Assembly: GCF_023913515.1 (NCBI RefSeq)
Contig: NZ_CP099391.1
Location: forward strand, 992,001 to 1,056,000
Source of the DNA: Natronococcus sp. CG52
GTDB taxonomy: Archaea; Halobacteriota; Halobacteria; Halobacteriales; Natrialbaceae
DNA: 64,000 nucleotides
Direction of reading: 5' to 3'
Both the position numbers and the translations under genes were made by a program. The first letter of the stretch is position 1, and every line of letters begins with the position of its first letter. Shown piece after piece: positions 1 to 8,578 of this stretch. The notes under the pieces are model-generated. The model had not been told where the DNA came from. It saw only the letters and a program-made list of their open reading frames with translations, and made no database searches.

Positions 1-705
1 ACCCTCGCACAGAGGCATCGCCGTCGTCCGCAGAGAACCGCACGATAGCGTCCTCGAGTCCGGTCCGGTGAAAGATGTCCTCGTGGCTCCCCGCCCTCGC
101 CTCGGGACCGTCATTCGCTCCATCGACGCGCCCCGCTCGTCGCCCGCGACGACGCTTCCGCGGCGGGAACCGAAGCCGACGACGGCGACGTCTGTCCCGT
201 CCTCGCGGGCGAGCTGGCCCAGGTTCAGCTTGCCGCGTCGACCGTGTCGTCGCGGGAGCGTCGCCGACGTGGGTGCTGTGCGCCCAGACAATTCCCGGGC
301 CGTCGTGGAACTCGAGCAGCCGTTCCAGAGTCTCGCTCGTGTGCCGGTCGCGCACGTTCCCGGACGTCCCCCGTCGCGGGCCATCTCGCGGTAGTAGGAT
401 TCGGCGTTCTCGGCGACGAGGGCGTTCTGGTCCCCCGCGAACGACTCGAGCGGGGAGCGGAGCCGCGAGCCACGACGGCGACGACCCGCTCGATCCGAGG
501 ACGAACGGACTGAGTCCTCGCGCAGCGTCCGGAGCACCTCGAGCGCGACGAACGAGAAGTCGCGATTCGCGAGCAGTCGGGCCGACAGTCGGGCCCGCGG
601 GCGGTAACACTCCGAGGTTCCGTGGGAAGCTTCGCCAAACAGGACGACGTCCGCGTCGGAAACGTCTGCGACGAGGTCGTCGATCCCCGTCGTGACGAAC
701 TGCCG
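1..705 (-). pseudogene. Erythromycin esterase-like pseudogene, multiply frameshifted, open at window edge
   Basis: No single frame is open, but translating the minus strand while switching frame gives a recognisable erythromycin-esterase family protein. It starts near 705 with DDLVADVSDADVVLFGEASH and GTSE, continues as NRDFSFVALEV, then NALVAENAESYYREMAR, then (new frame) ERLLEFHDGPGIVWAHSTH, then (new frame) DGTDVAVVGFGSRRGSVVAG, and finally SHEDIFHRTGLEDAIVRF. GEASHGTSE and WAHSTHVGD are the family's active-site blocks. At least four frame changes are needed over about 700 bases, so this is a decayed gene rather than one sequencing error. The 3' end runs off the left edge. The family hydrolyses esters such as macrolide lactones, but many haloarchaeal members have unknown substrates. 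Confidence 0.85.
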
Positions 706-760
706 GCAGATTCCTCGGGATTGCGACGCGTTTTTGGTGCGTCTTGTCGACTCCGAACCT

Positions 761-1222
761 ATGGTGGGATTGTACTACGAGGAGTTCGAAGTCGGCGAAC
801 CGATCGAACACGAACGTCGCCGAACGATTTCAGAGAGCGATAATCAACGATTCTGTGACATGACGATGAATCAGCAGCCGCTTCATCTGGACGAGGAGTT
901 CGCTGCCGACACGCAGTTCGAGGAACGACTGGTCAACGGGCTCTACACGATGTCGCTCGCGGTGGGAATCTCGATTCCAGAGACGACCGACGGAACGATC
1001 GTCGCGAACCTCTCCTACGACGACGTCGAGCACCCGAACCCGGTCTTTCACGGCGACACCATTCGCGTCCGGTCGACGGTGGCCGACAAGCGCGAGACCA
1101 GCGACGGCGAGCGCGGCATCGTCACCATGCACGTCGAGGTCTTCAACCAGGACGACGACCTCGTCTGCGAGTTCGACCGCACCGTGCTCTCGCTGAAACG
1201 CGAGCACGCGGAGGACGCGTAA
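761..1222 (+). CDS. MaoC family (hot-dog fold) hydratase
   Basis: The 153-residue protein matches the MaoC/R-hydratase hot-dog family, which hydrates enoyl-CoA or mesaconyl-CoA type thioesters. The fold signature is the N-terminal YYEEFEVGE, the hydratase-2 region with QQPLHLDEEFA (Asp and His where the family has its catalytic pair), LVNGLYTMSLAVG and the C-terminal ANLSYDDVEHPNPVFHGDT strand. The ATG at 761 is preferred over an in-frame ATG at 692 because homology begins at MVGLYYEEF and the upstream part overlaps the decayed esterase gene. It ends 2 bases before the PH-domain gene pair, so it may be co-transcribed with it. The exact acyl-CoA substrate cannot be read from sequence. Confidence 0.85.
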   Translation: MVGLYYEEFEVGEPIEHERRRTISESDNQRFCDMTMNQQPLHLDEEFAADTQFEERLVNGLYTMSLAVGISIPETTDGTIVANLSYDDVEHPNPVFHGDTIRVRSTVADKRETSDGERGIVTMHVEVFNQDDDLVCEFDRTVLSLKREHAEDA

Positions 1223-1224
1223 CG

Positions 1225-1977
1225 ATGGCGGCCTCGAGGGAACGAAGCGACGAGCGCGACCTCGAGTGGCTCTCGCTCGACGACGGCGAGGAGATCGTCT
1301 GGACCGACGGGCCCGACCGTCGAACGCTCATCCCGGCGTTCGCGATCGGCATCCCCCTCTCGATCGTCCTGATCGGGGTGTTCATCATCGTCGGGGAGTA
1401 CCTCCGGGTGACGAACACCCACTACGTCGTCACGGATAACGCGGTGTACAAGAAAACGGGGATCCTCTCACGCGACGTCAAACGGATCGAACACGAGAAG
1501 GTCCAGGACATCTCCTACAGTCAGTCCGCGCTCGGCGCGTTCTTCGGCTACGGGACCGTCGAACTCACGACGGCGGGCGGCTCCGGCGTCGAAATGGCGT
1601 TCAAGGCGGTGCTCGATCCGCGGACGGTCCAGCAGCGGATCAGTGAACAGCTCAAGCGGCACCGTAGTCCGAGCGAGACCGGGGCGAACGACGACGTGCT
1701 CGAGGAGATCCTCGCCGAACTGCGGGCGATTCGATCGGCCGTCGACGCGCACGATTCCGGCGGGGTTGCCGAAACCCCCGATTCCGACGTGACCGACGCC
1801 TCCGGTTCCGATGGGGCGGAAGGAATCCGCTCCGTTCCCGAGGGGAGCTCCATCCCCGGCGCCCCCGCCGATAGCGACCCTGTCCGCGACGACGGCCGGG
1901 ACGGCTCCCGCGACCCGAACGCGACGCGTGACGAGGTCCAGGCGCCACCCGGGGACGGTGACGGCTCCCGACGATGA
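1225..1977 (+). CDS. PH-domain (bPH2/YdbS-like) membrane protein with long acidic tail
   Basis: The 250-residue protein starts with the block LEWLSLDDGEEIVW, followed by a hydrophobic segment at about residues 35-57 (IPAFAIGIPLSIVLIGVFII) and a bacterial PH-like beta domain at about 60-142 containing YVVTDNAVYKKTGILSRDV and GYGTVELTTAGG, the usual bPH2 landmarks. Residues 145-250 are low-complexity and rich in Asp, Gly, Ser and Pro, most likely a disordered cytoplasmic tail. The gene overlaps the next one by 4 bases (ATGA), so the two are translationally coupled. bPH2 proteins are membrane-associated and their haloarchaeal role is unknown. The paired arrangement recalls bacterial ydbS-ydbT. 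Confidence 0.85.
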   Translation: MAASRERSDERDLEWLSLDDGEEIVWTDGPDRRTLIPAFAIGIPLSIVLIGVFIIVGEYLRVTNTHYVVTDNAVYKKTGILSRDVKRIEHEKVQDISYSQSALGAFFGYGTVELTTAGGSGVEMAFKAVLDPRTVQQRISEQLKRHRSPSETGANDDVLEEILAELRAIRSAVDAHDSGGVAETPDSDVTDASGSDGAEGIRSVPEGSSIPGAPADSDPVRDDGRDGSRDPNATRDEVQAPPGDGDGSRR

Positions 1978-2591
1978 GTACCGACGCCGCCGCTCCCGCC
2001 GATCGTCCCTTCGACGGCGCCGCTGGGACGACCGACCGACGTCTCTCGTGGCTGGCACTCGAGCCGGACGAGGAGATTCGCTGGCACGGACAGCCGCGGC
2101 TCCAGACCGTCTACTCGTGGCTCGTCCTCACCGCGTTCGGAATGATCGCCCTCAGCGCCCTGATCGTCTTCGACGTGCTCTCCGCCCGCGGATTGCTCTG
2201 GCTGCCGATACTCGCCGCGCTTCCGATGTGGCAGTACGCCCGGATCGCGAAGACGGTCTTCGTAATCACGGACCGACGGGTCGCGACCAGACGCGGCGTG
2301 TTCGGCGTTACCGTCAACACCGTCGCGCTCGACCGAGTGCAGAATACGACCGTCACGCAGGGTTCGATCGGCCGACTGGTCGGCTACGGGACCGTCGTCA
2401 TCGAGACCGCCAGCGGCTCCGATCTCGCGCTCTGGAACGTCGACGGGCCGCTCGCGGTCCGGGCCGAACTCGAGCACTCCGCCGATCGTCTCGAGAGCGG
2501 GGGCGTTCCCGGAACGCCGGAGCAGTGGCGGGCCGTCCTCGAGGAGGTGCGCGGCTGGCGACGCGCGATAGTGACCAGCGAGGGCGACTGA
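1974..2591 (+). CDS. PH-domain (bPH2) membrane protein, partner of the upstream gene
   Basis: This 205-residue protein is a diverged relative of its upstream neighbour. LSWLALEPDEEIRWHGQP corresponds to LEWLSLDDGEEIVW of the first. There are two hydrophobic stretches at about residues 47-65 and 72-88, then a PH-like domain at about 92-165 with VFVITDRRVATRRGVFG, TVALDRVQNTTVTQGSIGR and GYGTVVIETASG. The last 35 residues are helical and charged. The start codon overlaps the previous stop (ATGA), indicating coupled translation and probably a membrane complex of the two proteins. There is no enzymatic motif. Confidence 0.85.
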   Translation: MSTDAAAPADRPFDGAAGTTDRRLSWLALEPDEEIRWHGQPRLQTVYSWLVLTAFGMIALSALIVFDVLSARGLLWLPILAALPMWQYARIAKTVFVITDRRVATRRGVFGVTVNTVALDRVQNTTVTQGSIGRLVGYGTVVIETASGSDLALWNVDGPLAVRAELEHSADRLESGGVPGTPEQWRAVLEEVRGWRRAIVTSEGD

Positions 2592-2687
2592 GTGGAGCGA
2601 CGTCGCCCTCGAGAATGCGAGCGGGGAACGAACGCGACCCGTGAGCGAGCGCAACGGTCCGAATAATTCCCACCGATTTGACGCCCG

Positions 2688-3038
2688 TCAGATGACCGTC
2701 GAGATCATGTAGGCGTTGACGAAGACGGCGATCGTCCACGGGAGGGCGAGGCCGGCCGGAACGATCGCCCGATACGCCCGGGGGAGCATGGGTCGACAGA
2801 CGAGTCCGACGCCGATCGCGAGCGCCTTCAGGACGATCATTCCTCCCAGCCCGTAGCTGTAGATCGCGCTCCGGGCGACCGGGTTCGACTCGGCGAGGCC
2901 GAGGTGAAGTCCGACGAACGTCGTAACGATGTCACCGACCAGCGAGAGGCCGACGAGGATCCAGAGAGCGCGCTCGAGCGCGACCGGCGTCACCTCGACG
3001 GGCAACCAGCGGCGGGCGTGTGCACCATCGAAACTCAT
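2688..3038 (-). CDS. DUF5658-type small membrane protein
   Basis: The 116-residue protein has about three to four hydrophobic helices: ALWILVGLSLVGDIVTTFVG (about 23-45), YGLGGMIVLKALAIGVGLVC (about 63-82) and a C-terminal segment from about 92. The sequence GDIVTTFVGLHLGLAESNPVAR, with its conserved D-T and E-NP, is typical of the haloarchaeal DUF5658 family as I recall it. Function is unknown. It is convergent with the PH-domain pair. Its upstream region carries a T-arm-like hairpin at 3048-3066. Confidence 0.75.
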   Translation of the reverse strand: MSFDGAHARRWLPVEVTPVALERALWILVGLSLVGDIVTTFVGLHLGLAESNPVARSAIYSYGLGGMIVLKALAIGVGLVCRPMLPRAYRAIVPAGLALPWTIAVFVNAYMISTVI

Positions 3039-3242
3039 GAGACTCCCAACCGGAGTCGAACCGGTTTCGTACCACGGGGAGCGTGCGGCCGACCCACACG
3101 CCTCCTTTCATCACTCGGGGTATTGTTATGGCAGGCATAGAACGGGATAGGCGGCTGTTAAACGGTCGTACGCGGCTGAATTGCGGCAACGAAGGCTGGT
3201 GATCGGAGTGAGAGCGCGAGATCGAGAAGGGCGGCCGATCGC

Positions 3243-5018
3243 CTACAGAATAGTGCCGTGTTTCTTGTCAGGAAGCTCCTTTTCGACGTCCTCGTAGAAT
3301 GCGAAGCGTGCCGCGAGCTCCTCGCGAAGCGTGCTCGGCGGGACGATCTCGTCGATGACGACCTCGCTGGCCATCCGGTGGACGTCGATGTCCTCGCGGT
3401 ACTCCTCGCGGAGTTCCCGCTCCCGGCGTTCGCGTTCATCGGGATCGTCGATCTCGGAGAGCTTGCGGGCGTAGACCGCGTTGATCGCGGCCTCGGGGCC
3501 CATGATGGCGATCTCGCCCGACGGCAGTCCGATAACCCCCTCCGGATCGTAGGCCGGGCCGCCCATCGCGTAGATGCCCGCGCCGTAGGCCTTGCGGACG
3601 ACGACGGTCTGTTTCGGGACCGTCGCCGAAGAGGTCGCGTAGATCATCTTCTTGCCCTGCTCGAGGATACCCTCCTTTTCGACCTGCGATCCGGCCATAA
3701 AGCCGGGCGTATCGCAGAGGTAGAGCAGCGGGATGTTGAACGCGTCCGACTTCCAGATGAACTCCGCGGCCTTCTCGGCGGCGTCGGGGAAGATGGCGCC
3801 GGCACGGTGGGCCGGCTGGTTCGCGACGATGCCGACGGGACGGCCGTCGATTCGGGCGTAGGCGGTGACGATCTCCTCGCCGTAGCCGGGCCGTAACTCG
3901 AAGTAGGACCCCTCGTCGACGACGCGATCGATGACGTCGGTCATGTCGTAGCCCTTGTTGGGCTCCTGGGGAACGATCGAGTCGATCCCGTCGGGCGAGG
4001 CAGCCGGCGGTTTCGGCTCCTGTCGGGGCGGGTTTTCGTCGGCGTTGTCCGGCAGGTAGGTGATCAACTGGGCGACGAGTTCGCGGGCGTGCTCCTCGTC
4101 GGTCGCGACCAGATCCGCGCTTCCCGACTCGCGGGCGTGGACGTCGGGGCCGCCGAGTTCTTGCATGCTGATGTCCTCGCCGGTGACCATCCGGACCATC
4201 CGCGGGGAGGCGATGGCCATCGCGGACATCTTCTCGACCATGATGGTGAAGTCGGCGAACACCGGCGTGTACGCCGCACCGGCGATACAGGGGCCGTAGA
4301 GCACGCAGACCTGTGGGACGCGCCCCGAGAGCATCGAGTGGTTGTAGTAGTACTTCCCGATCCCCTCGCGGTTGGCGAAGAAGCCGGTCTGCTGGTCGAT
4401 CCGGCCGCCGGAGGAGTCCATCAGGTAGAACACCGGCTGGCCGGTCTTCAGCGCCCGCTGTTGCATCCGGAGGAACTTCTCGACGCCTTTCCCGGCCATA
4501 CTGCCGCGTTTGACCGTGTAGTCGTTGGCCATGAAGTGGACGTTTCGCCCCTCGAACTCGGCTGCGCCCGTGATCAGGCCGTCCGCCGGGAGTCGATCGT
4601 CGGTATCCTCGTCGGTGTCGGCACCGCGCGGGTGCCAGTCGTCGAAGGCCGCGAACTTGCCGTCCTCGAAGAGCAAGTCGTCGTTCTCGCCATCGAACCA
4701 GAGGTCGAGTCGGTCGCGGACGAACAGCTTCCCCTCCTCCGGGAGCTGTTCCTTGTACTTCTCCGGACCGCCCTCGAGAATGTCCTCGATCTCCTCCCAC
4801 AGCAACGCCTCGCGTTCGGTCGGGCCGAGATCCTCGTCTCGACCGTCGTCGCTCGCCGAAGGCGTCTCCTCCGGCGCCGAGTCGACCTCGCGGGTCGCGG
4901 TCGGTTCGTCGTCGTTACCGACGTACACTTCGACGGTAGCACCGACGTGTTCGGCCAACGCGGCTGCGATCGCCGATGCTTCGTCGTCGGACGCCCCTGC
5001 AGCGATACGAACGTTCAT
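3243..5018 (-). CDS. pccB: Acyl-CoA (propionyl-CoA) carboxylase carboxyltransferase subunit with N-terminal extension
   Basis: The beta subunit of acyl-CoA carboxylase transfers a carboxyl group from biotin to propionyl-CoA (or acetyl-CoA), making methylmalonyl-CoA. The 591-residue protein has the two crotonase-like halves: N-terminal with MDSSGGRID and the oxyanion loop GPCIAGAAY (about 230-240), C-terminal with LCDTPGFMAGSQVE and YGAGIYAMGG (about 458-468). It ends with a charged helix (DPDERERRERELREEYRE) as in family members. Usual length is near 515-520; the extra 70-80 residues are N-terminal: a compact start MNVRIAAGASDDEASAIAAA resembling epsilon/PccX-type subunits, then an acidic linker. 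The ATG at 5018 is chosen over 5117 because the added part is basic and unlike the protein. No biotin carboxylase gene lies nearby. Confidence 0.9.
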   Translation of the reverse strand: MNVRIAAGASDDEASAIAAALAEHVGATVEVYVGNDDEPTATREVDSAPEETPSASDDGRDEDLGPTEREALLWEEIEDILEGGPEKYKEQLPEEGKLFVRDRLDLWFDGENDDLLFEDGKFAAFDDWHPRGADTDEDTDDRLPADGLITGAAEFEGRNVHFMANDYTVKRGSMAGKGVEKFLRMQQRALKTGQPVFYLMDSSGGRIDQQTGFFANREGIGKYYYNHSMLSGRVPQVCVLYGPCIAGAAYTPVFADFTIMVEKMSAMAIASPRMVRMVTGEDISMQELGGPDVHARESGSADLVATDEEHARELVAQLITYLPDNADENPPRQEPKPPAASPDGIDSIVPQEPNKGYDMTDVIDRVVDEGSYFELRPGYGEEIVTAYARIDGRPVGIVANQPAHRAGAIFPDAAEKAAEFIWKSDAFNIPLLYLCDTPGFMAGSQVEKEGILEQGKKMIYATSSATVPKQTVVVRKAYGAGIYAMGGPAYDPEGVIGLPSGEIAIMGPEAAINAVYARKLSEIDDPDERERRERELREEYREDIDVHRMASEVVIDEIVPPSTLREELAARFAFYEDVEKELPDKKHGTIL

Positions 5019-5341
5019 GGCAAGTGTTGCGTCGGGGGGCGCTAAAATCGTTTTCCCTCGCTGTCGGCGGGTTCGGTGCTGAATCACGAAATCGCAGGAT
5101 ATCGGGTTCCCTGACACACTCCCGAGAAACGAACAGCACCTGCAGGCACAACTGGTATCCTCAAATTCGGCTAGTTTCCCAGTAGCGACCGACTCTCTGG
5201 GTGTACGTGAAGATTAGCTATGACGACCCGGAGCAAACGCCGAACGAGTGCAGTCCCAACGGCCTCGCAGGTGTATCTGGAGTGAAGAGAGAACGTCTCG
5301 TCCGTCGGCTCGCAACGATCCGCGACCGACTGAACAGTGAG
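5019..5341. other. Intergenic region between divergent carboxyltransferase and protease genes
   Basis: About 320 bases with promoters presumably facing both ways. Reading right, an in-frame GTG at 5282 could extend the protease upstream by 20 residues (KRERLVRRLATIRDRLN). Apart from that I see no gene, RNA or strong repeat here. Confidence 0.5.
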
Positions 5342-6445
5342 ATGGACCGCCGTGAATTCGTCCGAACCCTCGTTACCGGCGGGTACGCAGTCGGAATGGC
5401 ACACCTGCTCGGCGTCGAGGACTTTCTCGCAGCCGACGACGGCCAGGTGCCCGTCGTCACCGCGCTCGTCCGGTCGGATCCGGACGACCCCTGGTCACTC
5501 GAGGAGCGAGTCCGGGACGTTCCCGCCGAGTGGTACGCCGCGGTCGAGAAGGCGATCGAACTGAACGACCGCCTCTCCAGGACCGCGTTTACAGGGTATC
5601 TCGGCAGTGCGGTCGTCCCGGGTTCGTACGGCTCCGGGAGCGCGACGGTCTCCATCGGCGTCTCGAAGGACGCGGGCTCGATTCGAGACGCGATCGGCGA
5701 CCTCGCGGCTGGGGTCTCGCTCGACGTCCAGACGATCGTCGACGTCGAGGAGGTCGAGGACGGCGCCGACTTCTACCAGCCGCGGATGATCGAGTCGCTC
5801 TCCGACGATCGGGTTCCGGCCGGGGTCGCCTGCGAGACGCCGTCGAGTCTGGCGACGCTCGGTCCCGCGTTGTTCCATCCGGACGAACGACAGCAGTACT
5901 TCGTGACGGCCGAGCACGCGTTCGAGGGTGAGACCGGCGCCAACGGCGTCCCGCTATCGCTGCCGCTCTCGACGGACGATCCCGTCGAACTGGGTGCGGT
6001 TGCGTACGATCACCCGATCGAGGACGTCGCCGCCGTCGAACCCGAGGGCGAACTCGTCCCCTCGACGTGGATCGACGCACCGGAGCCGGTCCAGGTTCGC
6101 GGCCAGCTTACCCGCTGGGGGCTCGCCGACCTCATCGCTCGAGACGAACGACTCGAGAAGGTCGGTGCCCTGACCGGCCACACGTCCGGCCGAGTCCAGG
6201 GGCTGGACGCGGTGACCTGCTTCACCGACGAGTTCTGTCGCCGCGGCCAGATCCGCTGGGGCGGCGAGATGGATCTGACCGACGGCGACAGCGGCTCGGT
6301 GAGCTACCACGCCGACCCCGAAGGAGACGGCGATGACGTGCTCGTCGCGGGATTCAACAACGCCCGCACCTGGTGGCCGGGCCAGAGCTACGTCTGGGGT
6401 GTCGCCGCCTACCGGATCACCGAACAGTACGGCTACCACTTCTGA
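5342..6445 (+). CDS. Trypsin/chymotrypsin-fold serine protease-like protein with Tat-type N-terminus
   Basis: From the ATG at 5342 the protein has 367 residues and begins MDRREFVRTLVTGGYAVGMA, which fits a twin-arginine signal (RREF plus a hydrophobic stretch). The body carries a plausible S1-type triad in order: His in YFVTAEHAFEG, Asp in YDHPIEDVAAVEP and Ser in TDGDSGSVSYH (GDSGS in place of GDSGG). This suggests an exported chymotrypsin-fold hydrolase. Two Cys pairs (CETPSS, CFTDEFC) could form disulfides outside the cell. A GTG at 5282 would give 20 more residues (an amphipathic, basic helix) and cannot be excluded. Substrate unknown. It is monocistronic and divergent from the carboxyltransferase gene. 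Confidence 0.75.
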   Translation: MDRREFVRTLVTGGYAVGMAHLLGVEDFLAADDGQVPVVTALVRSDPDDPWSLEERVRDVPAEWYAAVEKAIELNDRLSRTAFTGYLGSAVVPGSYGSGSATVSIGVSKDAGSIRDAIGDLAAGVSLDVQTIVDVEEVEDGADFYQPRMIESLSDDRVPAGVACETPSSLATLGPALFHPDERQQYFVTAEHAFEGETGANGVPLSLPLSTDDPVELGAVAYDHPIEDVAAVEPEGELVPSTWIDAPEPVQVRGQLTRWGLADLIARDERLEKVGALTGHTSGRVQGLDAVTCFTDEFCRRGQIRWGGEMDLTDGDSGSVSYHADPEGDGDDVLVAGFNNARTWWPGQSYVWGVAAYRITEQYGYHF

Positions 6446-6487
6446 ACGCACGGCTCAGCAACGATAGACCCAGACCACCGATACCCG

Positions 6488-6730
6488 ATGACCAACGAAC
6501 ACACTGCGCGGTCGACTCGTTCCGGATCCACTCTCTTCGCGATCGTCAGCGCCGTCGGTCGTCTCGTCGTTGACGCGCTCGTAATCGGACTCTGGGTCCT
6601 CTTTCTGACGCTCCTGTTTCTTTCGACCGGCTGGCCCTGGTGGGCGTTCTACGTCCTGTTGCTGGTCGGTGTCGGGCTCTACGTGCAGTTCACCGCCGGC
6701 TGGCAGCGATCGTCCGAGACGGAATCCTGA
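6488..6730 (+). CDS. Small haloarchaeal membrane protein
   Basis: The 80-residue protein has a polar N-terminus rich in Thr, Ser and Arg, two hydrophobic helices (LVVDALVIGLWVLFLTLLFL at about 27-46 and WWAFYVLLLVGVGLYVQF at about 50-68) and a short hydrophilic end. It resembles small two-helix proteins common in haloarchaeal genomes; I cannot assign a function. It follows the protease gene by about 40 bases on the same strand and converges with the fructose-bisphosphatase gene. Confidence 0.7.
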   Translation: MTNEHTARSTRSGSTLFAIVSAVGRLVVDALVIGLWVLFLTLLFLSTGWPWWAFYVLLLVGVGLYVQFTAGWQRSSETES

Positions 6731-6751
6731 CCGAGACCGAGAAGAAGCGTG

Positions 6752-7627
6752 CTAGGACTCGAGCGTCGACTCGAGTCGATCGATCAGCGCGGTGCTGCCG
6801 ACGTGGACGGGAGTGCGCTGGTGGAGGTCGTCGGCTTCGACGGACAGCAGCGAGCCGTCGCCGTCCGAGGATTGGCCACCGGCTTGCTCGACGACGTAGC
6901 CGATGGGATTCCCCTCGAACTGGAGGCGGAGTTTTCCCTCCGGGCGGGACTCGAGTCCGGGGTAGCTGAAGATCCCGCCGTAGGTGAGCACCTGATTGAC
7001 GTCGCCGATCATCGCGCCGCCGTACCGGAGTTTGAGTTCGTTCTCGATCTCGCGTGCGTACTCGCGAAAGTCGGGGGTCCAGTTAGGAACGCGGCCGCCG
7101 AAGCCGTAGACGGTCGGCTCGTCGGGGAGCGCGAGGTCGCGCTCGAGGACGGTCCGGTCGCCGTCGGCGAGTTCGTACTCGGTGACGGTCTTCCCGGTCG
7201 CGACGATCATCGTCGTGATCGGGCCGTAAAGGACGTAGCCGGCGGCGACGAGCGTCTCGCCGCGCGCCGGCAACGCGGCGTCGTAGACGCCGAAGATCGT
7301 CCCCATCGCGTTGTTCGACCGCAGGTTCGACGAGCCGTCGAGGGGATCGACGGCGACGGCGTAGCTGCTCGAGTCCGATCCGGGATCGGTCCCGCAGTCG
7401 AGCGGTTGCGGCCGCTCCTCGCTCGCGTACTGGCCGATCCCGTCGATCGCGGAGAGCCGCTCCGCGAGCAGGTCGTCGGCCCAGACGTCGGCTTCCATCT
7501 GGGTTTCGCCGCTGGGGTTCTCCCCGTCCGCCGCGCCGCGGCGACCGACGAGTCCCTGTCTGATCTCCGTCGCCGACTGACTGATCGTCGTGACGACTTC
7601 CTCGACGACTGGATCGGACACCGTCAT
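6752..7627 (-). CDS. fbp: Class I fructose-1,6-bisphosphatase
   Basis: The 291-residue protein hydrolyses fructose 1,6-bisphosphate to fructose 6-phosphate, the irreversible step of gluconeogenesis. It carries the class I motif VDPLDGSSN (about residues 93-101), an upstream acidic metal-binding ASEE, the substrate block [21 protein letters not shown] and [10 protein letters not shown] near the C-terminus. Its start overlaps the stop of the aldolase gene by 4 bases (both minus strand), so the two enzymes of gluconeogenesis are translationally coupled, aldolase first. Confidence 0.95.
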   Translation of the reverse strand: MTVSDPVVEEVVTTISQSATEIRQGLVGRRGAADGENPSGETQMEADVWADDLLAERLSAIDGIGQYASEERPQPLDCGTDPGSDSSSYAVAVDPLDGSSNLRSNNAMGTIFGVYDAALPARGETLVAAGYVLYGPITTMIVATGKTVTEYELADGDRTVLERDLALPDEPTVYGFGGRVPNWTPDFREYAREIENELKLRYGGAMIGDVNQVLTYGGIFSYPGLESRPEGKLRLQFEGNPIGYVVEQAGGQSSDGDGSLLSVEADDLHQRTPVHVGSTALIDRLESTLES

Positions 7628-8412
7628 TCCTCGAGTGCGGCGTCTGCGGTCTCCTCCTCGTAGATGACTCGCTCGAGGCCGTCGAGGATCTTGGTCGAGT
7701 CCTCGCGCTGCCAGACGTTGCGTCCGACGGCGAGACCCTTACAGCCGGCGTTGACGGCAGCTTCGACCGTCGAGAGGAACTCGTAGTCCGAGGTCTTCGA
7801 GCCGCCGCTCATGACGACCTTCATGTCGCCGGCGGCCCTGCAGGCGTGTTCCATCGCTTCGGGGTCGCCGGGGTACTTGACCTTCGCGATGTCGGCCCCG
7901 GCCTCGAGGGCGACCCGCGTCGCGTACGAGATCGTACTGGGCTTGGTGTCGTTCTTCAGACCCTGTCCGCGCGGGTACGACCACATGACGACGGGTAGAT
8001 CGTACTCCCGAGCCTTCTCCTGAATGTCGCGGAACTCCTCGAACATCTCGACCTCGTGGTTCGAGCCGCTGTAGACGGTGAAACCGACGGCGTCGGCGCC
8101 GATTTCGGCGGCGTAGTCGACCGAGCAGTTGACCGCCGAATCGGGTTCGCCCATCCACATGTTCGACGTGCCGTTGAGCTTCAACAGGAGGTTGACGTCG
8201 TCCTCGTAGCTGGGGTAGTAGCCCTCGGCGATCCCCTTCTGGACGGCCATCGTGGTGACGGCGTCGTGAGTCGCCGTCTCGAACACCGTCGACGGGTCGA
8301 GCTTCTCCGGGACCTCTTCGAAGTCGACCGGCCCGTGTTCGAGACCGTGGTCCATCGCGAGAATCAGTGACTTACCGTCGCGTACGATCGGAGAGTCGTC
8401 GATCGGAAGCAT
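7624..8412 (-). CDS. DhnA-type class I fructose-bisphosphate aldolase
   Basis: The 262-residue protein belongs to the archaeal class I (DhnA/FbaB) aldolase family, which joins dihydroxyacetone phosphate and glyceraldehyde 3-phosphate. Visible landmarks are [11 protein letters not shown] (about 18-28), MWSYPRGQG, the Schiff-base lysine in IAKVKYPGD, and the phosphate loops [12 protein letters not shown] and [10 protein letters not shown]. Related proteins act in archaeal aromatic amino-acid synthesis (ADH synthase), but the overlap with fructose-bisphosphatase argues for a gluconeogenic aldolase. A TATA-like box lies 24-30 bases upstream of the ATG, so the message is probably leaderless. Confidence 0.92.
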   Translation of the reverse strand: MLPIDDSPIVRDGKSLILAMDHGLEHGPVDFEEVPEKLDPSTVFETATHDAVTTMAVQKGIAEGYYPSYEDDVNLLLKLNGTSNMWMGEPDSAVNCSVDYAAEIGADAVGFTVYSGSNHEVEMFEEFRDIQEKAREYDLPVVMWSYPRGQGLKNDTKPSTISYATRVALEAGADIAKVKYPGDPEAMEHACRAAGDMKVVMSGGSKTSDYEFLSTVEAAVNAGCKGLAVGRNVWQREDSTKILDGLERVIYEEETADAALEE

Positions 8413-8435
8413 CTGATAGATGGTCCGACAAGCGA

Positions 8436-8442
8436 GTATAAA
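8436..8442 (-). promoter_or_regulatory. TATA-like box of the aldolase-phosphatase operon
   Basis: On the minus strand the sequence TTTATAC is centred about 27 bases upstream of the aldolase ATG at 8412. This spacing places the transcription start at or next to the ATG, the usual leaderless arrangement in haloarchaea. A second AT-rich patch (ATTTAAAT) lies further upstream at about 8460-8467. Confidence 0.55.
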
Positions 8443-8578
8443 TCTCTGGTGGTCTACCCGATTTAAATTACTTACAGGCGTAGTAATACACGGTCGAACA
8501 CGACGATTGTCCGCCGCAGTAGAAAAACCTGAAATAGTTTGAAATTACTCCGGTATCCTCCCGAGAACGCGAACCGAA

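Noticed and set aside
3048-3066. T-arm-like hairpin AACCGG-AGTCGAA-CCGGTT, whose minus strand has the tRNA T-loop TTCGACT
   Set aside because: The rest of a tRNA is missing: no partner for the adjoining TGGGAGT acceptor-like strand and no anticodon arm. Kept only as a curiosity, or possibly an old tRNA 3'-end fragment.
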